Shown here one piece after another: positions 1-12,500 of a stretch of 64,000 nt of DNA. The position numbers and the translations under genes are program-made. The notes beneath the pieces were generated by a model that worked only from the letters and a program-made list of their open reading frames with translations, had not been told where the DNA came from and searched no databases. Position 1 is the first letter of the stretch, and the number at the start of each line of letters is the position of its first letter. Origin of the DNA: Alopecurus myosuroides (lineage: Eukaryota > Streptophyta > Magnoliopsida > Poales > Poaceae); NCBI GenBank assembly GCA_028641055.1, contig JAPCYS010000656.1, positions 124,001 through 188,000 on the forward strand, in the 5' to 3' direction.

Positions 1-3000
1 GAGAACACTTCGAGAAATAAACGCGGTTGTCCCACCAACCCCAAAACTTTTGAAGTACTCTAATACACCAATTACCTCGGATCAGTCTGATCATCCCAGA
101 AATATCCCAGAACCCGGCACACAAGCTCTAGTTGTAAGTCCTATGGTTCAAAACACTAGGCTAAAAAGAGTGTTGATGGATGGAGGATCCAGCATTAACA
201 TAATGTACTTGGATACATTGAAGCATCTACGAATCTCCGAGACCCAGCTCAATCATAGCAACATACGTTTTCACGGCATCGTCCCTGGCAGGCAAGCACG
301 ATCCCTAGGAGAAATTTCCCTAGATGTAACCTTCGGAGAGAAAGAACATTTCCGACAAGAAAAAGTATCCTTCGAGGTTGTGTCGTTCGAAAGCGTGTAT
401 CACGCAATACTCGGACGTTCAGCTTTCGCCAAATTCATGGCAAGATCATGTTATATCTATAACAAGCTGAAGATGCCAGGGCCAAAAGGAGGAGTAATCA
501 CCATAAACAGAGACTTCAAATTGGCAAACAAGCTAGAAAAAGAAAACGCCCTTTGCTCCGAAGAAGTGATAGCAAAGGAGGAACTGAAGGAGCTGGCAAA
601 AGAAGTATCGCCGACAGAAATACCGGCATGAAAAGAAAACCGGAAGCCGACAGACGGCTTCAAAGCTTCCGAGAATACAAGACAGGTTATCCTAGATCCT
701 AAAGATCCGACAAAAATTGTCGTAGTGGGAACTAGCGTGACCGACAAATAGGAAAGCGAGCTCATCAAGTTCCTCCGTGAGAACTGGGATATTTTTAAAT
801 GGCGTCCAGCGGACATGCCAGGCGTACCCAGGGAACTTTCTGAGCACCAACTCAAGGTAATTCCAGGATCTAAACCCGTCAAACAAGGTCTCCGTCGATT
901 TGACGGAAGAAGACGGAAGGCTATTGGCAAGGAAATTATCCGGCTATTGGCAGCTGATTTTATGCGGGAAGTTATACATACTGAATGGTCTGCAAACCCA
1001 GTATTAGTCCCGAAGAAAGATAGTACTGCTCTTAGGATGTGTATAGATTACACCGGCCTGAACAAATTGTGTCCAAAAGATAGGTTTGCGTTACCGCGAA
1101 TCGATCAAATAATAGATGCCACTGCTGGCTCTGAGCTTTTATGCTTTTTTGACGCTTATTCCGGGTATCATCAAATACGTATGAAGGAAGAGGACCAAAT
1201 TAAAACCTCCTTCATAACTCCATATGGAACATACTACTACATAACCATGCCTTTTGGCCCGAAGAACGCAGGTGCCACCTACCAGCATTGCATGCAACGA
1301 TGTTTGCACAGTCAGATTGGCAAAAATGTTCACGTTTATGTGGACGACATTGCCGTTGTTTCGAAAAAAAAGGACACGCTCCTTGAAGATTTGCGAGAAA
1401 CCTTCGAAAATTTACGCACTTACAAAATGAAGTTAAATCCATTAAAGTGCGTATTCAGGGTTCCCACGGGAAAACTTCTAGGTTTCATCGCTTCTCACAG
1501 GGGAATAGAGGTAAACCCGGAAAAGATCAAGGCAATCCTAAACATCTCAAGGCCTACGTGCTTAAACAATGTACAAAGATTGACGGGTTCTGCAGCTGCC
1601 GTCAGCAGGTTTATAAGCTGGCTAGGAGACAAAGCTCTACCATTATACAAATTGTTGAAGAAATCCAACAAATTTGAATGGACAGAAGAGGTGGACAAAG
1701 CATTAACCCAGTTAAAAGAAACCTTGATGAAAGCTCCGATTTTGGCGTCGCCAAAAGACGAAGAACCCATGTTACTGTACCTCACAGCAACAAACAGGGT
1801 TATCAGCGTGGTGATAGTTGTGGAAAGACGGAAAGACGAGCAAACCATACCAGATCAACATCCGGTGTATTATGTAAGTGAAGTTTTTCTGAGTCCAAGC
1901 AAAGATACCCGCACTATCAAAAACTGGCATATGGCGTATTTTTCGCATCTCGAAAACTCCGTCATTACTTCCAAGGAAATTCCATAACAGTGGTATGCAA
2001 AGCACCACTAGGGGATATTATCAACAATGCGGACGCAACAGGCCGAGTAGCCAAATGGGGCATCGAATTGGCTGCATTCGACATTAAGTACCAACCCCGG
2101 ACGGCAATAAAATCCCAGGTGTTGGCAGATTTCGTTGCTGATTGGATAGAAGCAATGGAAAACACACCAATGCCGGAGTCAGAATACCAGGTTATGCACT
2201 TTGACGGATCCAAGATGAAGGAAGGCGCTGGAGCTGGTGTAGTCCTAAAATCCCCAAAGGGAGATACAATGGAGTATGTATTACAAATACATTTCAACGC
2301 CAGCAATAATGTGGCAGCATACGAGGCTTTGCTTCATGGCTTGCACATTGCAAAAGAAATAGGTGTAAAACGCATCTTATGCTATGGTGACTCAGATTTG
2401 GTACAACATCAGCTCAACCAAACATGGGACGCCAAAAGTCCCATCATGACCGAATATCGGAGAACGGTGGATGAGTTTGCAATTTGCTTCCTGGGATTTG
2501 AAGTACTTCATGTCAAAAGGGAAGAGAATTGGAACGCGGACGCTTTAGCCCGCATGGGCTCGGAAAGAGTGAAAGCCCTGCCACCAGGTGTGTTTGTCCA
2601 ACATTTGCACGAACCATCCATAAAAGGTGGAGATGTCGACTATCCTCTGGTTTCCGAGTCAATTGAAGTCCTGCTTGTTAACCCAGATTGGACAATTCCA
2701 TATCTAAACTTCTTAGTAGATCAGAAGTGTCCGGATGGAGTAGACGAGGTCTTGCAAAGACAAATAAAACATCGATGCAAAGGATACACGGTAATCAATG
2801 GTGGCCTGTATAAACGTAGTACTACCGGAATTTTTCTGCGATTTATTTCGCCAGAAAAAGGCCGAGAAATTCTGCAAGAAATCCATGCTGGAGATTACGG
2901 ACATCATGCTCAATCAAAAAGCATAGTTAAGAAAGCATTCCGTGCAGGGTTTTTCTGGCTAACAGCCAAGACAGATGTCGAACACATAGTCAATACATGT

Positions 3001-3964
3001 GTCAGATGTCAGTATTATGCCAAGCAGACGAATATGCCAGGCCAAGCAATCAAAACTATCCCTATTACATGGCCATTTGCGGTCTGGGGGCTAGATATGA
3101 TGGGACCATTCAAAACTGCAAGAGGCGGACTTACACATCTACTGGTTGCGGTGGATAAGTATACCAAGTGGGTGGAGGCAAAACCCATCAAAAAGCTTGA
3201 TGGTGTAACAGCCAGAAATTTCATCATTGATGTAGTCATGAGATACAGCGTTCCACACAGCATAATAACCGACAACGGGACAAATTTCTCTATTGGAGAG
3301 TTGGCAAAAATATTGCTGACAAACGGGAATACGCCTAGATCTTGCATCTGTGGCACACCCACAATCCAATGGACAGGTTGAAAGAATGAACAGTTCAATC
3401 CTGCAAGGAATACGCCCAAGACTCGAATCTCCTCTTCATAGAGCAGCTGGAGCATGGGTGGAAGAGTTACCTTCTGTGCTTTGGAGTATTCGAACGACAC
3501 CAAACAGGTCAACAGGGCAAACCCCGTTTTTCCTAGTTTACGGCGCGGAAGCAGACCTTCCAGCTGAAATGATCCATGATAGCCCAAGAGTGCAGGCTTT
3601 CGATGACTCGGATGCCACCGATCTCTTAGAGGAAGAACGAGAACTTGTGCTTCAAAGATCTGCCATTTATCAGCAAGGTTTACGATGTTACCATAGTCGA
3701 AAAATCAGGCATCGTTCTTTTAAAGAAGGTGACCTAGTGCTAAGATTGGTACAACAAAGAAAGCACAAATTGGCTCCAGTTTGGGAAGGACCATTCGTCA
3801 TCAGCAAACCTATGAAAAATGGATCATACTATCTTGTAGATATTCGAGACACGGAAGATGATCCCAAAAGGCCGAATCGCAAAAGAAAGAGAAATATAGA
3901 TGACGAACTAGGGGAGACCAAAAGACCCAGGAGCATCCAGCAGTTACGTCACTTCTATACTTAG
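1..3964 (+). pseudogene. pol: gag-pol polyprotein remnant (protease, RT, RNase H, integrase)
   Basis: The polyprotein of the Tat-like element is readable in pieces. The protease motif DGGSS lies near 179-193. The RT has FFDAYSGYHQ and the catalytic YVDD at 1337-1348; its usual MPFGLKNAG motif reads MPFGPKNAG here. RNase H shows FDGS, YEALL and GDSDLV (about 2200-2400). The integrase has an HHCC zinc finger (about 2880-3020), the two aspartates in GLDMMGPF and TDNGTNF, and the glutamate in NGQVER in the following frame. Breaks: in-frame stops at 629-631 and 749-751, a frameshift near 1900 and another near 3325. The last part (3350-3964) includes the integrase C-terminus. The 5' start is outside the window. 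A sense-strand AATAAA lies just past the end near 3999. Confidence 0.9.
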
Positions 3965-4589
3965 TTCAATTTCGATGTAAACATCTTTGAGATCATGAAA
4001 TAAAGTTGTCGGAATTCATACATCTGTGTTTTTTACATGTTTATTATAGTTTAAAACAGAATTCCTTCTTATCTATTTCCCAATGATCTTTCAAAATACT
4101 CAATGTTAACCCAAATTGTGCCTGCATGCTCGGTGTTAAAAAACTGAATGATTTTCAGCCTAAAAATGGCTTAAGGAAACCCAGATTGTGCCTGCGTGCC
4201 TGAGTTTCATTCAAAAAATTCCTTACGGTTCTCTAAGTATTATCTGATTGTTTTTATGCTGGGTCTCTAGAGCTAGTAAGTAAAAAATGACTTTAGTATG
4301 ATCCATGTTTCCGAGTTTCACATCATTGGTTATACCCAGTCACTTGGCATGAAGATTAAAATACTATCGAGCCATTTCAAACACTAAGGACAGTTAAAGC
4401 ATATAAACCAGAGAACTTAGAAGATAAAGGAATATAAACCTGGAAAACTTGCAAAAGACTTAAAAAATATTGCTGCAAAAGCGGAGTACTTGTTTATACA
4501 AAAGAATAGAAAGAATTACAATAAGTTTACATTGTAAGATCAAAACTGCTTTTATTTCCTATCTTCTACCCAGGACAAGGCATTTCCCT
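3965..4589. other. Spacer between pol and the antisense gene (convergent 3' ends)
   Basis: No coding region is seen here. The sense pol frame ends at 3964 and the antisense gene ends at 4590, so the two transcripts converge in this interval. A short motif close to ACCCAAATTGTGCCTGC appears twice, about 77 bases apart (near 4110 and 4190). The antisense poly(A) signal (plus-strand tttatt) is at 4551-4556, 34 bases beyond that gene's stop. Confidence 0.6.
4551..4556 (-). terminator. Poly(A) signal of the antisense gene
   Basis: AATAAA on the minus strand, 34 bases after the stop codon at 4590, in the position expected for a 3' end signal. Confidence 0.5.
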
Positions 4590-7535
4590 TCAGGCATCCG
4601 AGTCGTCTTCACTGCTGGATTCCTCGGGAATATCTGGAATGGTTTCCTCCGGGTAGAAGGTGGAGATGTTGACCATGGTGGCGATCTTGGTGGCGTGACC
4701 CTTGATGGCTTCAAAAATGTTGGCCCGCTGCGCCTCCGTGTATCCTTGCGGGATGTCGGACGCCACGCGCCAAGATTTGGCGTCAGGGTAGTGCATGCGC
4801 ATGAGCCTTAGAGCCATGCGTGCACCACCACGCGCCGCGGAGCGCAGGATGGACTCCCTGGACTCCGCCACCTCCACCATAGCTTCCGAAAGTTTTGCAA
4901 CTTCCGAGAACTCCCTAGTCCTGGCGGGAAGGCATTTGCTGACCAGCAACATCCCCGCAGCCTCGATTGCGGTGAACACCTTCCCAAAAGCTCGGATTTT
5001 CTCAATCCGAGTAAGCTGGGGGCTGTCTCCTGTTTCAGTAAGACACAAAAAGTGTTAGCAAAAACAGAGAAAGATGTAAACATGAAAAACCCGGTAAAAG
5101 ATAAAAAACTTACCGAGAATTTTGTCCATCTCTGCGCTTTCCTCCAAGCGTTGGTTCAAGGCATTCTCCAAGTCTTGGATGGTGTCCTTGTCCTTGGCTG
5201 CTTGGCTGGAGGCATTGGACTCGGCAATACCAACGGCCAATTGGCTGGCCTCCAGGTCCTGATGTAACTTCATATTGAGCTTATGAAGATCCAGGTTTTC
5301 CCGGCGCAGGTTCTCGGCATTGCAGGCATCTTCAGCAATTTGTTTGGCTTTCGCCAAAGAAGCTGAAAATCAAGTAAAAGAGATGAGTTAGAGAACTCAG
5401 AAAAATACTTAGAAAAATTATACAACTGGAAGCAAAGAAATTTCTTACCTGCTGTCTTCTTCAGCTGCTGCTGAGTGGATGCCAGTTCTGTTTCCTTACC
5501 CTCAAGAATCGAAAGAAGGGATTTCACGTCCTTGTTCTTGATGGTATGCTTGTTGAAAACTTCCATGTTGATGTTTTCAGTGGTTTGCTGAAACGCGGAA
5601 AAGAGACAAAAAAATGCTTAATTTAAAAACAAGCATAAAAGTGAAAAAGCATTAAGGCAAAAGCATGCATTTGACTTATTGCTTGGGGGCTAGAGGTATT
5701 ACCTGGCTCATTCGCTGCAAACCTGACCAGGTTTCATTGAACTCTTTTGCAAACTCTGCAAAAAGAGTTCTGGCGTTGCCAAGGCCTTCATGAATGACCT
5801 TGAAATCCTTATCAAAAGTGGGAATGGGATCTTCCTCAGCTGACTGAGAAGGACCTCCCATTTCCGGGGCCGCCCTTTCCCTCGTGTCCGTTTCCGGCAC
5901 AATGGGATGGCTGGTCTGCTGGGTATCTGGGGCAACATGTTCTTCTGTATCTGCAACTGGAGTATCTGGGGCAGTTTCAGGATAAGGATGTGGACCTCTT
6001 TTGGCCATAACCTTAAACCTTTTAAGCTTTTTAGGGTTCAAGGTTGAAGGAGGCAAGCTAAAAAGAGAAGTACCGGAGAATTAAAAATCCGAGACAAGGT
6101 AAGAAAAATTCCGACAAAAATAGAAAACCCGGATGTCAAACCTGGAGGTAACGACGGGGACACCGTCAAGGTCGATTACTTCCTGGGAGGTGGAAATTTT
6201 CTTGCGTTTCCGTCCTGCGAAGTTGGCACGTAATGCGTCCAGCTCAGCATCGGTTGCAAGGTCCGACTCAGGAAGATCGAAGATCTGTCAACAAAGACAA
6301 AGTCCGGGTTAAGACAATTATCCGAGAAAGAAAATAACGTGAAACCCAAAATGTAAAAGACGTACCTTTGGACCCGGGATAGTTGCCGTGTACATTGGCC
6401 AACTTTCTTCATATTGGTCGCGTGCTGCGACCAACTGATTCACGCGCTTTCGCAAATCCTTCGCCCTCAAGAATTTTTCCGTCGTCCGCATGGCGTCTGT
6501 GGTTCCCGTGTAGTCGCATAAGAGTCGGGGACCGTGGTCAGCCAAAGGCTGAATTCGCCTCTCTAACCAGCATAGAACTGTAACCATGCCGGTGAGAGGT
6601 GCATCGGAAGTGACGAGTTTGGCGATGCGCCGCTTGATTTTGAGAAGATCTCGCGGCAGGGTTTGCACTGCTTCAGTCGCCCAGTTTTCTTGGGGAGTGG
6701 CGGCAGTGTTGGCGAAAGGTGGAATTCCCGTTGTTTTTCTAGGAAAAGGGACGTCTAGATGATAAAAGAAGGAACCCGTCCAGAATTTGACGGATTGCGA
6801 TGTTTTTATTTTCGGGAACCAATCTTCCCTGAATCTACGCAGGGTGAAAGATATGGGTCCACAGGTTGGAAGAGCGCCCTCTGAGGGGTTCCGCTTAATT
6901 CCAAAGCAATATTGCCAGAAATCTAATCTAGGCGCTATTCCTAAATACCCTTCAAAAAGGGCCTGGAAGCCGGCTAGATAGAGAATAGAATTTGGTGGAA
7001 GGTTGTGGGGTTGGATATTGTAATGGCTAAGGATTTCGAGGAAAAAGGCGGAAGGCGGGATTCCCATACCTCTAGCAATATGCGAGGTAAGAAGGACTCG
7101 TTCCCTGGCTCTAGGCGAAGGCTCGGACTCTTCTTCCTCATGCCGCCATTTTCCCTTCGCGATCAACCCTGCCTTCTCCATTGTCGGAAGGAGGGAGGAG
7201 GGAATGCTACTCCGGCTCCAATTGTCAGAAGATTCGCCATCGTCCTCGGCTCTCGCGGCGGCGGCCGCAGCGGCCACGGCGGCGAGCTCCTCTCCGACGA
7301 GAGTGAGCTTTTCCTCCGCCGTTTCGGGAGCCGGAGGTGGAGGCGGTGCAGAGGAAGACCCGGCCTGGATATCGGCCGCTAGATGCAGATCCTCGCGGGC
7401 CTGACCGCAGGAAGTTTTCTCCGGAGCATCGACGGTGGCGCGGATCAGCGAATCCACCAATGGGTCCATTGTGTTGATGATGTCATCGATTTTCGGAGCG
7501 ACGGAGTGTTCCTGGGACGCGCGGCGTGAGTCCAT
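4590..7535 (-). CDS. Intact six-exon antisense gene in the Tat-like element (831 aa, putative gypsy-type transposon protein)
   Basis: I read six exons: 7535-6366, 6284-6142, 6057-5703, 5587-5449, 5362-5114 and 5029-4590. All five introns (81-115 bp) start GT and end AG and the phases match, giving 2496 nt with one stop, at the end. Exon 1 begins MDSRRASQEH; no ATG occurs between it and the TATA region, which decides the start. An Ala/Pro-rich acidic N-terminus (about residues 60-145) is followed by a region (about 150-350, e.g. IPPSAFFLEILSHYNIQPHN) resembling the plant family called putative gypsy-type transposon (Pfam Transposase_28). A basic GRKRKK stretch (about 414-419) could be a nuclear signal. 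Exons 4-6 encode Glu/Lys/Gln-rich helical, probably coiled-coil sequence and an acidic C-terminus. The function is unknown. It is striking that this frame is open while pol beside it is broken. The family match is from memory of the motif; the exon structure is seen directly. Confidence 0.82.
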
Positions 7536-7704
7536 TTTTCGGCAGCGCGACGAGGTCCTCGAGCTCCCGACGAGAAGTCCGAGAACGGTGCTGCGCGGGC
7601 ACGGGCTCTGCTCTGTTTTGCTCTCACTAACAGTGGCTCGGGGGCTATGGCGCTTGAGCTGGAGGTGAGAGGAGAGCTGAAGGTTTACCGGAGGGGTGAA
7701 TGGG

Positions 7705-7714
7705 ATATTTATAG
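7705..7714 (-). promoter_or_regulatory. TATA box of the antisense gene
   Basis: On the minus strand this reads CTATAAATAT, a close match to the plant TATA consensus. It lies 170 bases upstream of the ATG at 7535. A start about 30 bases downstream would give a 5' leader of about 140 bases without an upstream ATG. This suggests a promoter independent of the LTR. Confidence 0.6.
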
Positions 7715-7715
7715 C

Positions 7716-8089
7716 CGGAAATCCTTTACGATGCGCGCTAACGACATTTTTGACCGTTGGATGATCAATGCGTGTCATTCGCCAGAAAATCCAGGAAATG
7801 AATCGACAGGTGAAAATGGCTATTTCCTCGTTTTCCGTGAGAATCTGTCAAAGATACGTTTCAGGGTTTCACACGCGAAAACCCAAACGTCCCTGGCGTT
7901 AGCACGATTTCATTGCTGACGTAGGAAGTTCCTTCTCCATGAAGGCTCATGGAAGAAAAAGCCGGATTTCCCGAAATCCGAGTTTCGTGTTAAAACATGA
8001 TTTGAAGGAAAAGAACAATCAAGACGAAGAGCCGACATTTCTCGAAAAGAATGCCATTTGACAGAAGTCGGCGATTCCGAGTCTTAATC
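7716..8089. other. Spacer upstream of the antisense gene
   Basis: No supported coding region. This would be the upstream region of the antisense gene and the 3' untranslated part of the sense transcript. It contains scattered ATTTCC/CCGAAATCC-like words but no clear array. Confidence 0.5.
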
Positions 8090-8104
8090 CTTCTTGGGAG
8101 CTAC
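8090..8104 (+). other. Polypurine tract and LTR junction
   Basis: CCTTCTTGGGAGCTAC directly precedes the LTR start TGTCGG. It resembles the TTGGGGGCTAC tract seen before 3' LTRs of grass Tat-type elements and primes plus-strand DNA synthesis. Confidence 0.6.
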
Positions 8105-8651
8105 TGTCGGATATATACCAATTAGGGGTATATCAGATGGTGTCCTAAAGTGTCGGATTACCAGGGTGGCATGAATGGTAATGGGCTACGGTCCATTAGG
8201 CGGCCCAGTAAGCTGACGCACATAAGCCGGATTCTAGAAGAACCCGGACCACGGTCCATGTGGTACGGCTTGGAGTAGAAGGCGGATTCTTGCCTTCCAA
8301 GTCAGGACTTACCGTAGTCTTCTAGGTTTCCTTTTCTGTAAGCCCTAACCTGGCTATTATATAAAGCCGGACGGGACATAAGAAATATATAGAAAATAAG
8401 CTAGAAGCTAACTCGCCGAGAGGTTGATCCTCGTCAAGTAGCTAAACCTAACTCACATTGTACTTTGTATACTTCAGGCTTCAGCCCTGATTTAGTGAGA
8501 TTGCAGGAGTAGGAACGCCGCCTAGTTGCGACGTACCGAACCTGGGTAAAACCCTGGTGTCATTGTTTGTCATTAAATCATGTCCCCCCACAATCTCTAC
8601 CGGTAGTCTCATGGCACTCCCGTCTATGAATTCTACTATGATGTCTCGACA
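8105..8651 (+). repeat. 3' LTR of the Tat-like element (right boundary uncertain)
   Basis: It starts TGTCGGATAT after a polypurine tract and contains TATTATATAAAG near 8355. TGTCG at the start is mirrored by CGACA ending at 8651. However, the last 80 bases look like the continuation of the minus-strand LTR to the right, so the true end may be near 8562-8572. A 5' LTR is not in the window for comparison. Confidence 0.62.
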
Positions 8652-9502
8652 ACTTAAATACTGAACCACGAGATATTACTTCAACATAACTTCACTACTA
8701 ACATCATGACTTCTCCCATGTCCTCAAGAACTAAACAAACTACTCACAAGACATCACATGGATCATAACCAGAGGTGATATAATTGACGATAACAATCTG
8801 GTCATAAAGTGCTAACACCGATAAATCTCACAAGCATCAACTACTAACAAGTAATCCACACCAGGAGAGATATCTAATGTAAAACAACAATAGAGACCCC
8901 TAATTGTTACAGCGGGATGAAGGTGGATGATGAGGGTGATGGTACTGGTGGTGATGATGATGACGGTGACGATCTTGATGATGCCCGGAGCGATGACGGT
9001 GATGATGGAGAGGAATTTCCCTGGCAGATTTCTCCCTTCCAGGGAGCCTTTCTCTCTCAGATGTTTTCCGACCCGAGGCAGCGGCGGAATAATTCTTCGA
9101 TGACAGTCTGGGGCTTAGGGTTCCCTGGGGGTCAAGTACGTGAAAGGGATCGACTAGAGGTGGGCCAGGGTGGCCACACCACCTGGCGGCGCGGCCAAGG
9201 GGGGGGCGCCACCACATGGTGTGGGCCCCTGGTGGCCCCCCTCTGGCTACCCTTTTGGCTAGCCTCCTCCTCTAAACTTCTAAGACATCTCGAGTGTCCC
9301 CCTCTTCTTCTGATCCTCTAAAATATGGTATCTCGATGGTGCTTTTTTCCATCAGATTTGTGGTTCCGGTGCTTATTCTCCAAAAATTATGAAACATTTA
9401 AAATAAGATAAAAATAACATATGTGATGCATCATAACATGAAATATATCGATGAATAACAGAAAATAAAAATATAAAACAATGATTCAAAAAGGACATAT
9501 CA
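8652..9502 (-). repeat. Truncated minus-strand LTR of an Athila-like family (TGATAYGTCC type)
   Basis: Read on the minus strand it starts TGATATGTCC at 9502. It then has the AT-rich start, a GC-rich middle (about 9130-9260) and a CTTGAGGACATGGGAGAAG segment that I recognise from Triticeae LTRs beginning TGATACGTCC. The neighbour at 9503 is not a polypurine tract, so this is probably a 5' LTR whose body, to the left, was replaced by or interrupted by the Tat-like element. The GAT/GGT-rich stretch 8920-9020 encodes nothing credible. Confidence 0.5.
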
Positions 9503-12500
9503 ATGCACTTGGTTGCTTTATCTCTAAGTAGTTTTTACTTTCAGTTGTAAGTTGTTTTCAATCTTCGTTTGGATAGGGAATGTGAATTATAAAAAAGTTA
9601 GTTGTACTTGTTATCTAAAAACATTTTTTAAAAAACAGGGTGATTGGAAAAAGGTGCAATGGTTAAGTGGGGGTCGACCTTGAACACTTGTGTTCATGCC
9701 TATCAAACCAAAGAAAAAAATTCCATGCAAGATTCTCAGCTAAAAACATGTATGTATTGTAAATATTGTGTATATACCTCTGTACATAAAAAATAAAGTG
9801 CTAATATAAGTCTCTAGTTACTTGAAAGTGCAAAAGTTTGGTTTACTCCGCAGAAACAGATTTGTTGTGCTTCACCGTATAACCTGTTTAAAATCACCAG
9901 AACTATATTTGGATCTGAAATTTTTTGTGCATAAACCTGAGCTTAGTATCTAACTTTCATTAGTTTTGACTTTTCTAATTTGAGTTACGTAGCTATTTCG
10001 AAAAAATCAATTTTCACTGACTAATAAGGTTTTGGCAGATTTCTTGTGTTTCAGTGTAAAAAATCGTGATAAATCTCAGAATAGTTGAAAAAATTTGTGC
10101 ATAAACCTGAGATTATGATCTATCTTTCATTAGTTTTAAGTTTTTTGTTTTGAGCTACGTAACAATCTCATTGGGTGGCATCTTTATAGACTGTTCTGTT
10201 TTCGCAGATTTCTTTGTTTATTCAATATTGTACTTAGTGTCCATAGTTTCCTTAGTTTCGATGGACAACGGAAATTTTAGAAGAAACCTCGGTATATACA
10301 GTGGCTAATATTTAATAAATATCATGAAACTTTCCAATACTTTAACATGAGTGAATTTTATTTAATGAGTACTAACCCTACTAATGAATTTTGTGAAGTT
10401 TTATGTGGATATAGCTTATAATATCTAATCAATATGGTGATATGAGATGAAAAAAAAGACGCAAGATCTCAAGATTGAGGATGTTTATACGCATCCCAAG
10501 AACATATTAAAGAAGATACAATCATCTAAGCTTGGGATTCCCAAGTCATCCCCCTATCCATCAACAAAAATGAGGTTGTCTCGTTAATGATCTATATTAC
10601 TCTTTTCACATGATATGTATTGTCTTAACATGTATTTTAATTTGCTTTCATTTATTTTTGGGTTTTTTTGTTGTTAGTATGAATTTTAGTTATTGTTTAG
10701 CCTCTGTTATTTTAGTTTCTAAAAAAGATAAAGTACCAACTGATTCTGTATCATCTAATCCTCTGCATGCACAAAAATTAGCAAAAATTTCTGACATGTT
10801 TAAGTGCACCTAATAAATACGTTTTCCAGCTGTTGTTTTTATGGACAGATTCTGACTTTTGTTGTAAGAGTGGCCTCTTTACATTTTCATTTGATTCTTT
10901 TTGGGTATTACCTTTCATTTATAAGTTCTCCACTTAAGCAACCTTTCTGTAATTCAAAAAAAATTTGGTTTAATAGCAGCACTTTGGGAATATTATCTAT
11001 TGCACTAATGTCTAACCGTAGGAAAGAATGGGAAAGTTTTTTTGTTGAAGTTTTTTCATAGAGAATGAAGGAACACCAAACAAGAATGGACAAAGCCATA
11101 ACCTTGGGGATGTCTCCGCATCCCTCTTCACCAATAATCCCTCGGTTTGCAAACCATTAAACTTTGTTTTTCGAGCAACATAAAAACTTGAACAAACTTG
11201 GAGAGTCTGCATCTTATTATTTGTTTATCTTAGCATCAAACCCTGATTACATTAATAAGTTGAGTGCCTAGCTGAAAGGCGTTAAAGAAAAGCACTCTTG
11301 GGAGCTAACCCATGTTTTATTTCTGCAATTTTCCTTTTGTTTTCCTTGAGTCAAGGTGTTGTTTACTTCTGTAACAACTCCTTTGTATCTTTATTTTTTT
11401 GAATTTTTGTGCCAAGAGTCTCTAGTGGAAACTTGATGCTAGATTTGGATTTCTGTGCAGGAACAAATTTTTTCTGTTCATTTTTTAATTCATATACATT
11501 TCCATAAAACTCTAAACATCCTGAAAAGTTTTATGCATGACCCTCAGCTATTTACGCAACTTTTTCTAGTTATGAGTTTTCTAATTTGACCAACGTAGTT
11601 GCCCCGAAAAAATTCGTCCTGATAGACTGTTCTGGTTTTGACAGATTCTGCCTTCTTACTTTGCATTCTCTCTTTTACCATGTTTATTAGATTTCTTTGC
11701 TCCACAAAACATCAGTGGTTGTAGCTAATGTTTAGAAAGTATTGATAATGCTTGTTTCCATGCAGAACATGTGAGTTTTTGATTGAGCACTAACCCTCTA
11801 ATAAGAATTACTTCGAGTTTGGTGTGAAGCAAGTTCTCAAGGGTCAAGAAAAGAGGATGATATAATGTGATCAAGAAGAGTGAAAAGCCTAAGCTTGGGG
11901 ATACCCCCATGGTTCATCCCAACAAATTCCAAGAAGACTCAAGCATCTAAGCTTGGGGATGCCCAAGGCACCCCTTCTTCATCAGCAACTTACCAGGTCA
12001 GTTCTAGTGAAACTATATTTTTATTCGGTCACATCATATGTACTTTACTTGGAGCGTCTGTTTTCTTTTATTTTATTTTCTTTGCTGCAATAAATTTGGT
12101 TCGATTCTAGCATTCTTGTGTGGGAGAGAGACACGCCCCGATTTTTCATATGAATACTCGTATTCTTAATTTTTTTCTAGCTACTTCAACTCCTTTTAGC
12201 TCATGTTTTTCATGCATCTCTTATTCAGAGTCGTTAGTTCTTGTAGAGTAGTAGTACTATCTTGTTTCATTGATATATTATATGGAGAGTTTTTGTTGAA
12301 ATAAAGTGTTGGTGTTGGAAAGCAATAAAATATTTACTGCTTATAACGGTGCAAAGAGAAACTTGTTTAGACTGTGGCTTAGACTTTATCATGTCATGCT
12401 AGATATTATTTTAATGCTTAGTAGTTATTGATGTAACATGACTTGTCTCAAATATATGAGAGTGCTTAATGTGCCATTGAAAGAAATCATGAGTTGTTTT

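Larger units (their letters stand above)
1..8651 (+). mobile_element. Ty3/gypsy LTR retrotransposon, Tat-lineage type, 5' part outside window
   Basis: The element runs from inside gag-pol at the window edge to a 3' LTR near 8105-8651. The order is protease, reverse transcriptase, RNase H, integrase, a 4.1-kb spacer with an antisense gene, a polypurine tract and the LTR. Established knowledge: Tat-lineage elements of plants often carry extra genes between pol and the 3' LTR, sometimes antisense, and this layout fits. The sense coding frame is decayed, so this copy is not autonomous. The right end is uncertain because the LTR abuts a fragment of another LTR. Confidence 0.85.

Noticed and set aside
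457..930. 157-codon minus-strand frame opposite protease/RT
   Set aside because: Shadow of the pol frame; no start context, splice sites or motif.
7005..7382. Plus-strand frames opposite exon 1 of the antisense gene
   Set aside because: They mirror the Ala-rich and Pro-rich codons of the real minus-strand exon.
8917..9321. 134-codon frame rich in Asp/Gly
   Set aside because: GAT/GGT-rich low complexity in an LTR; no domain.
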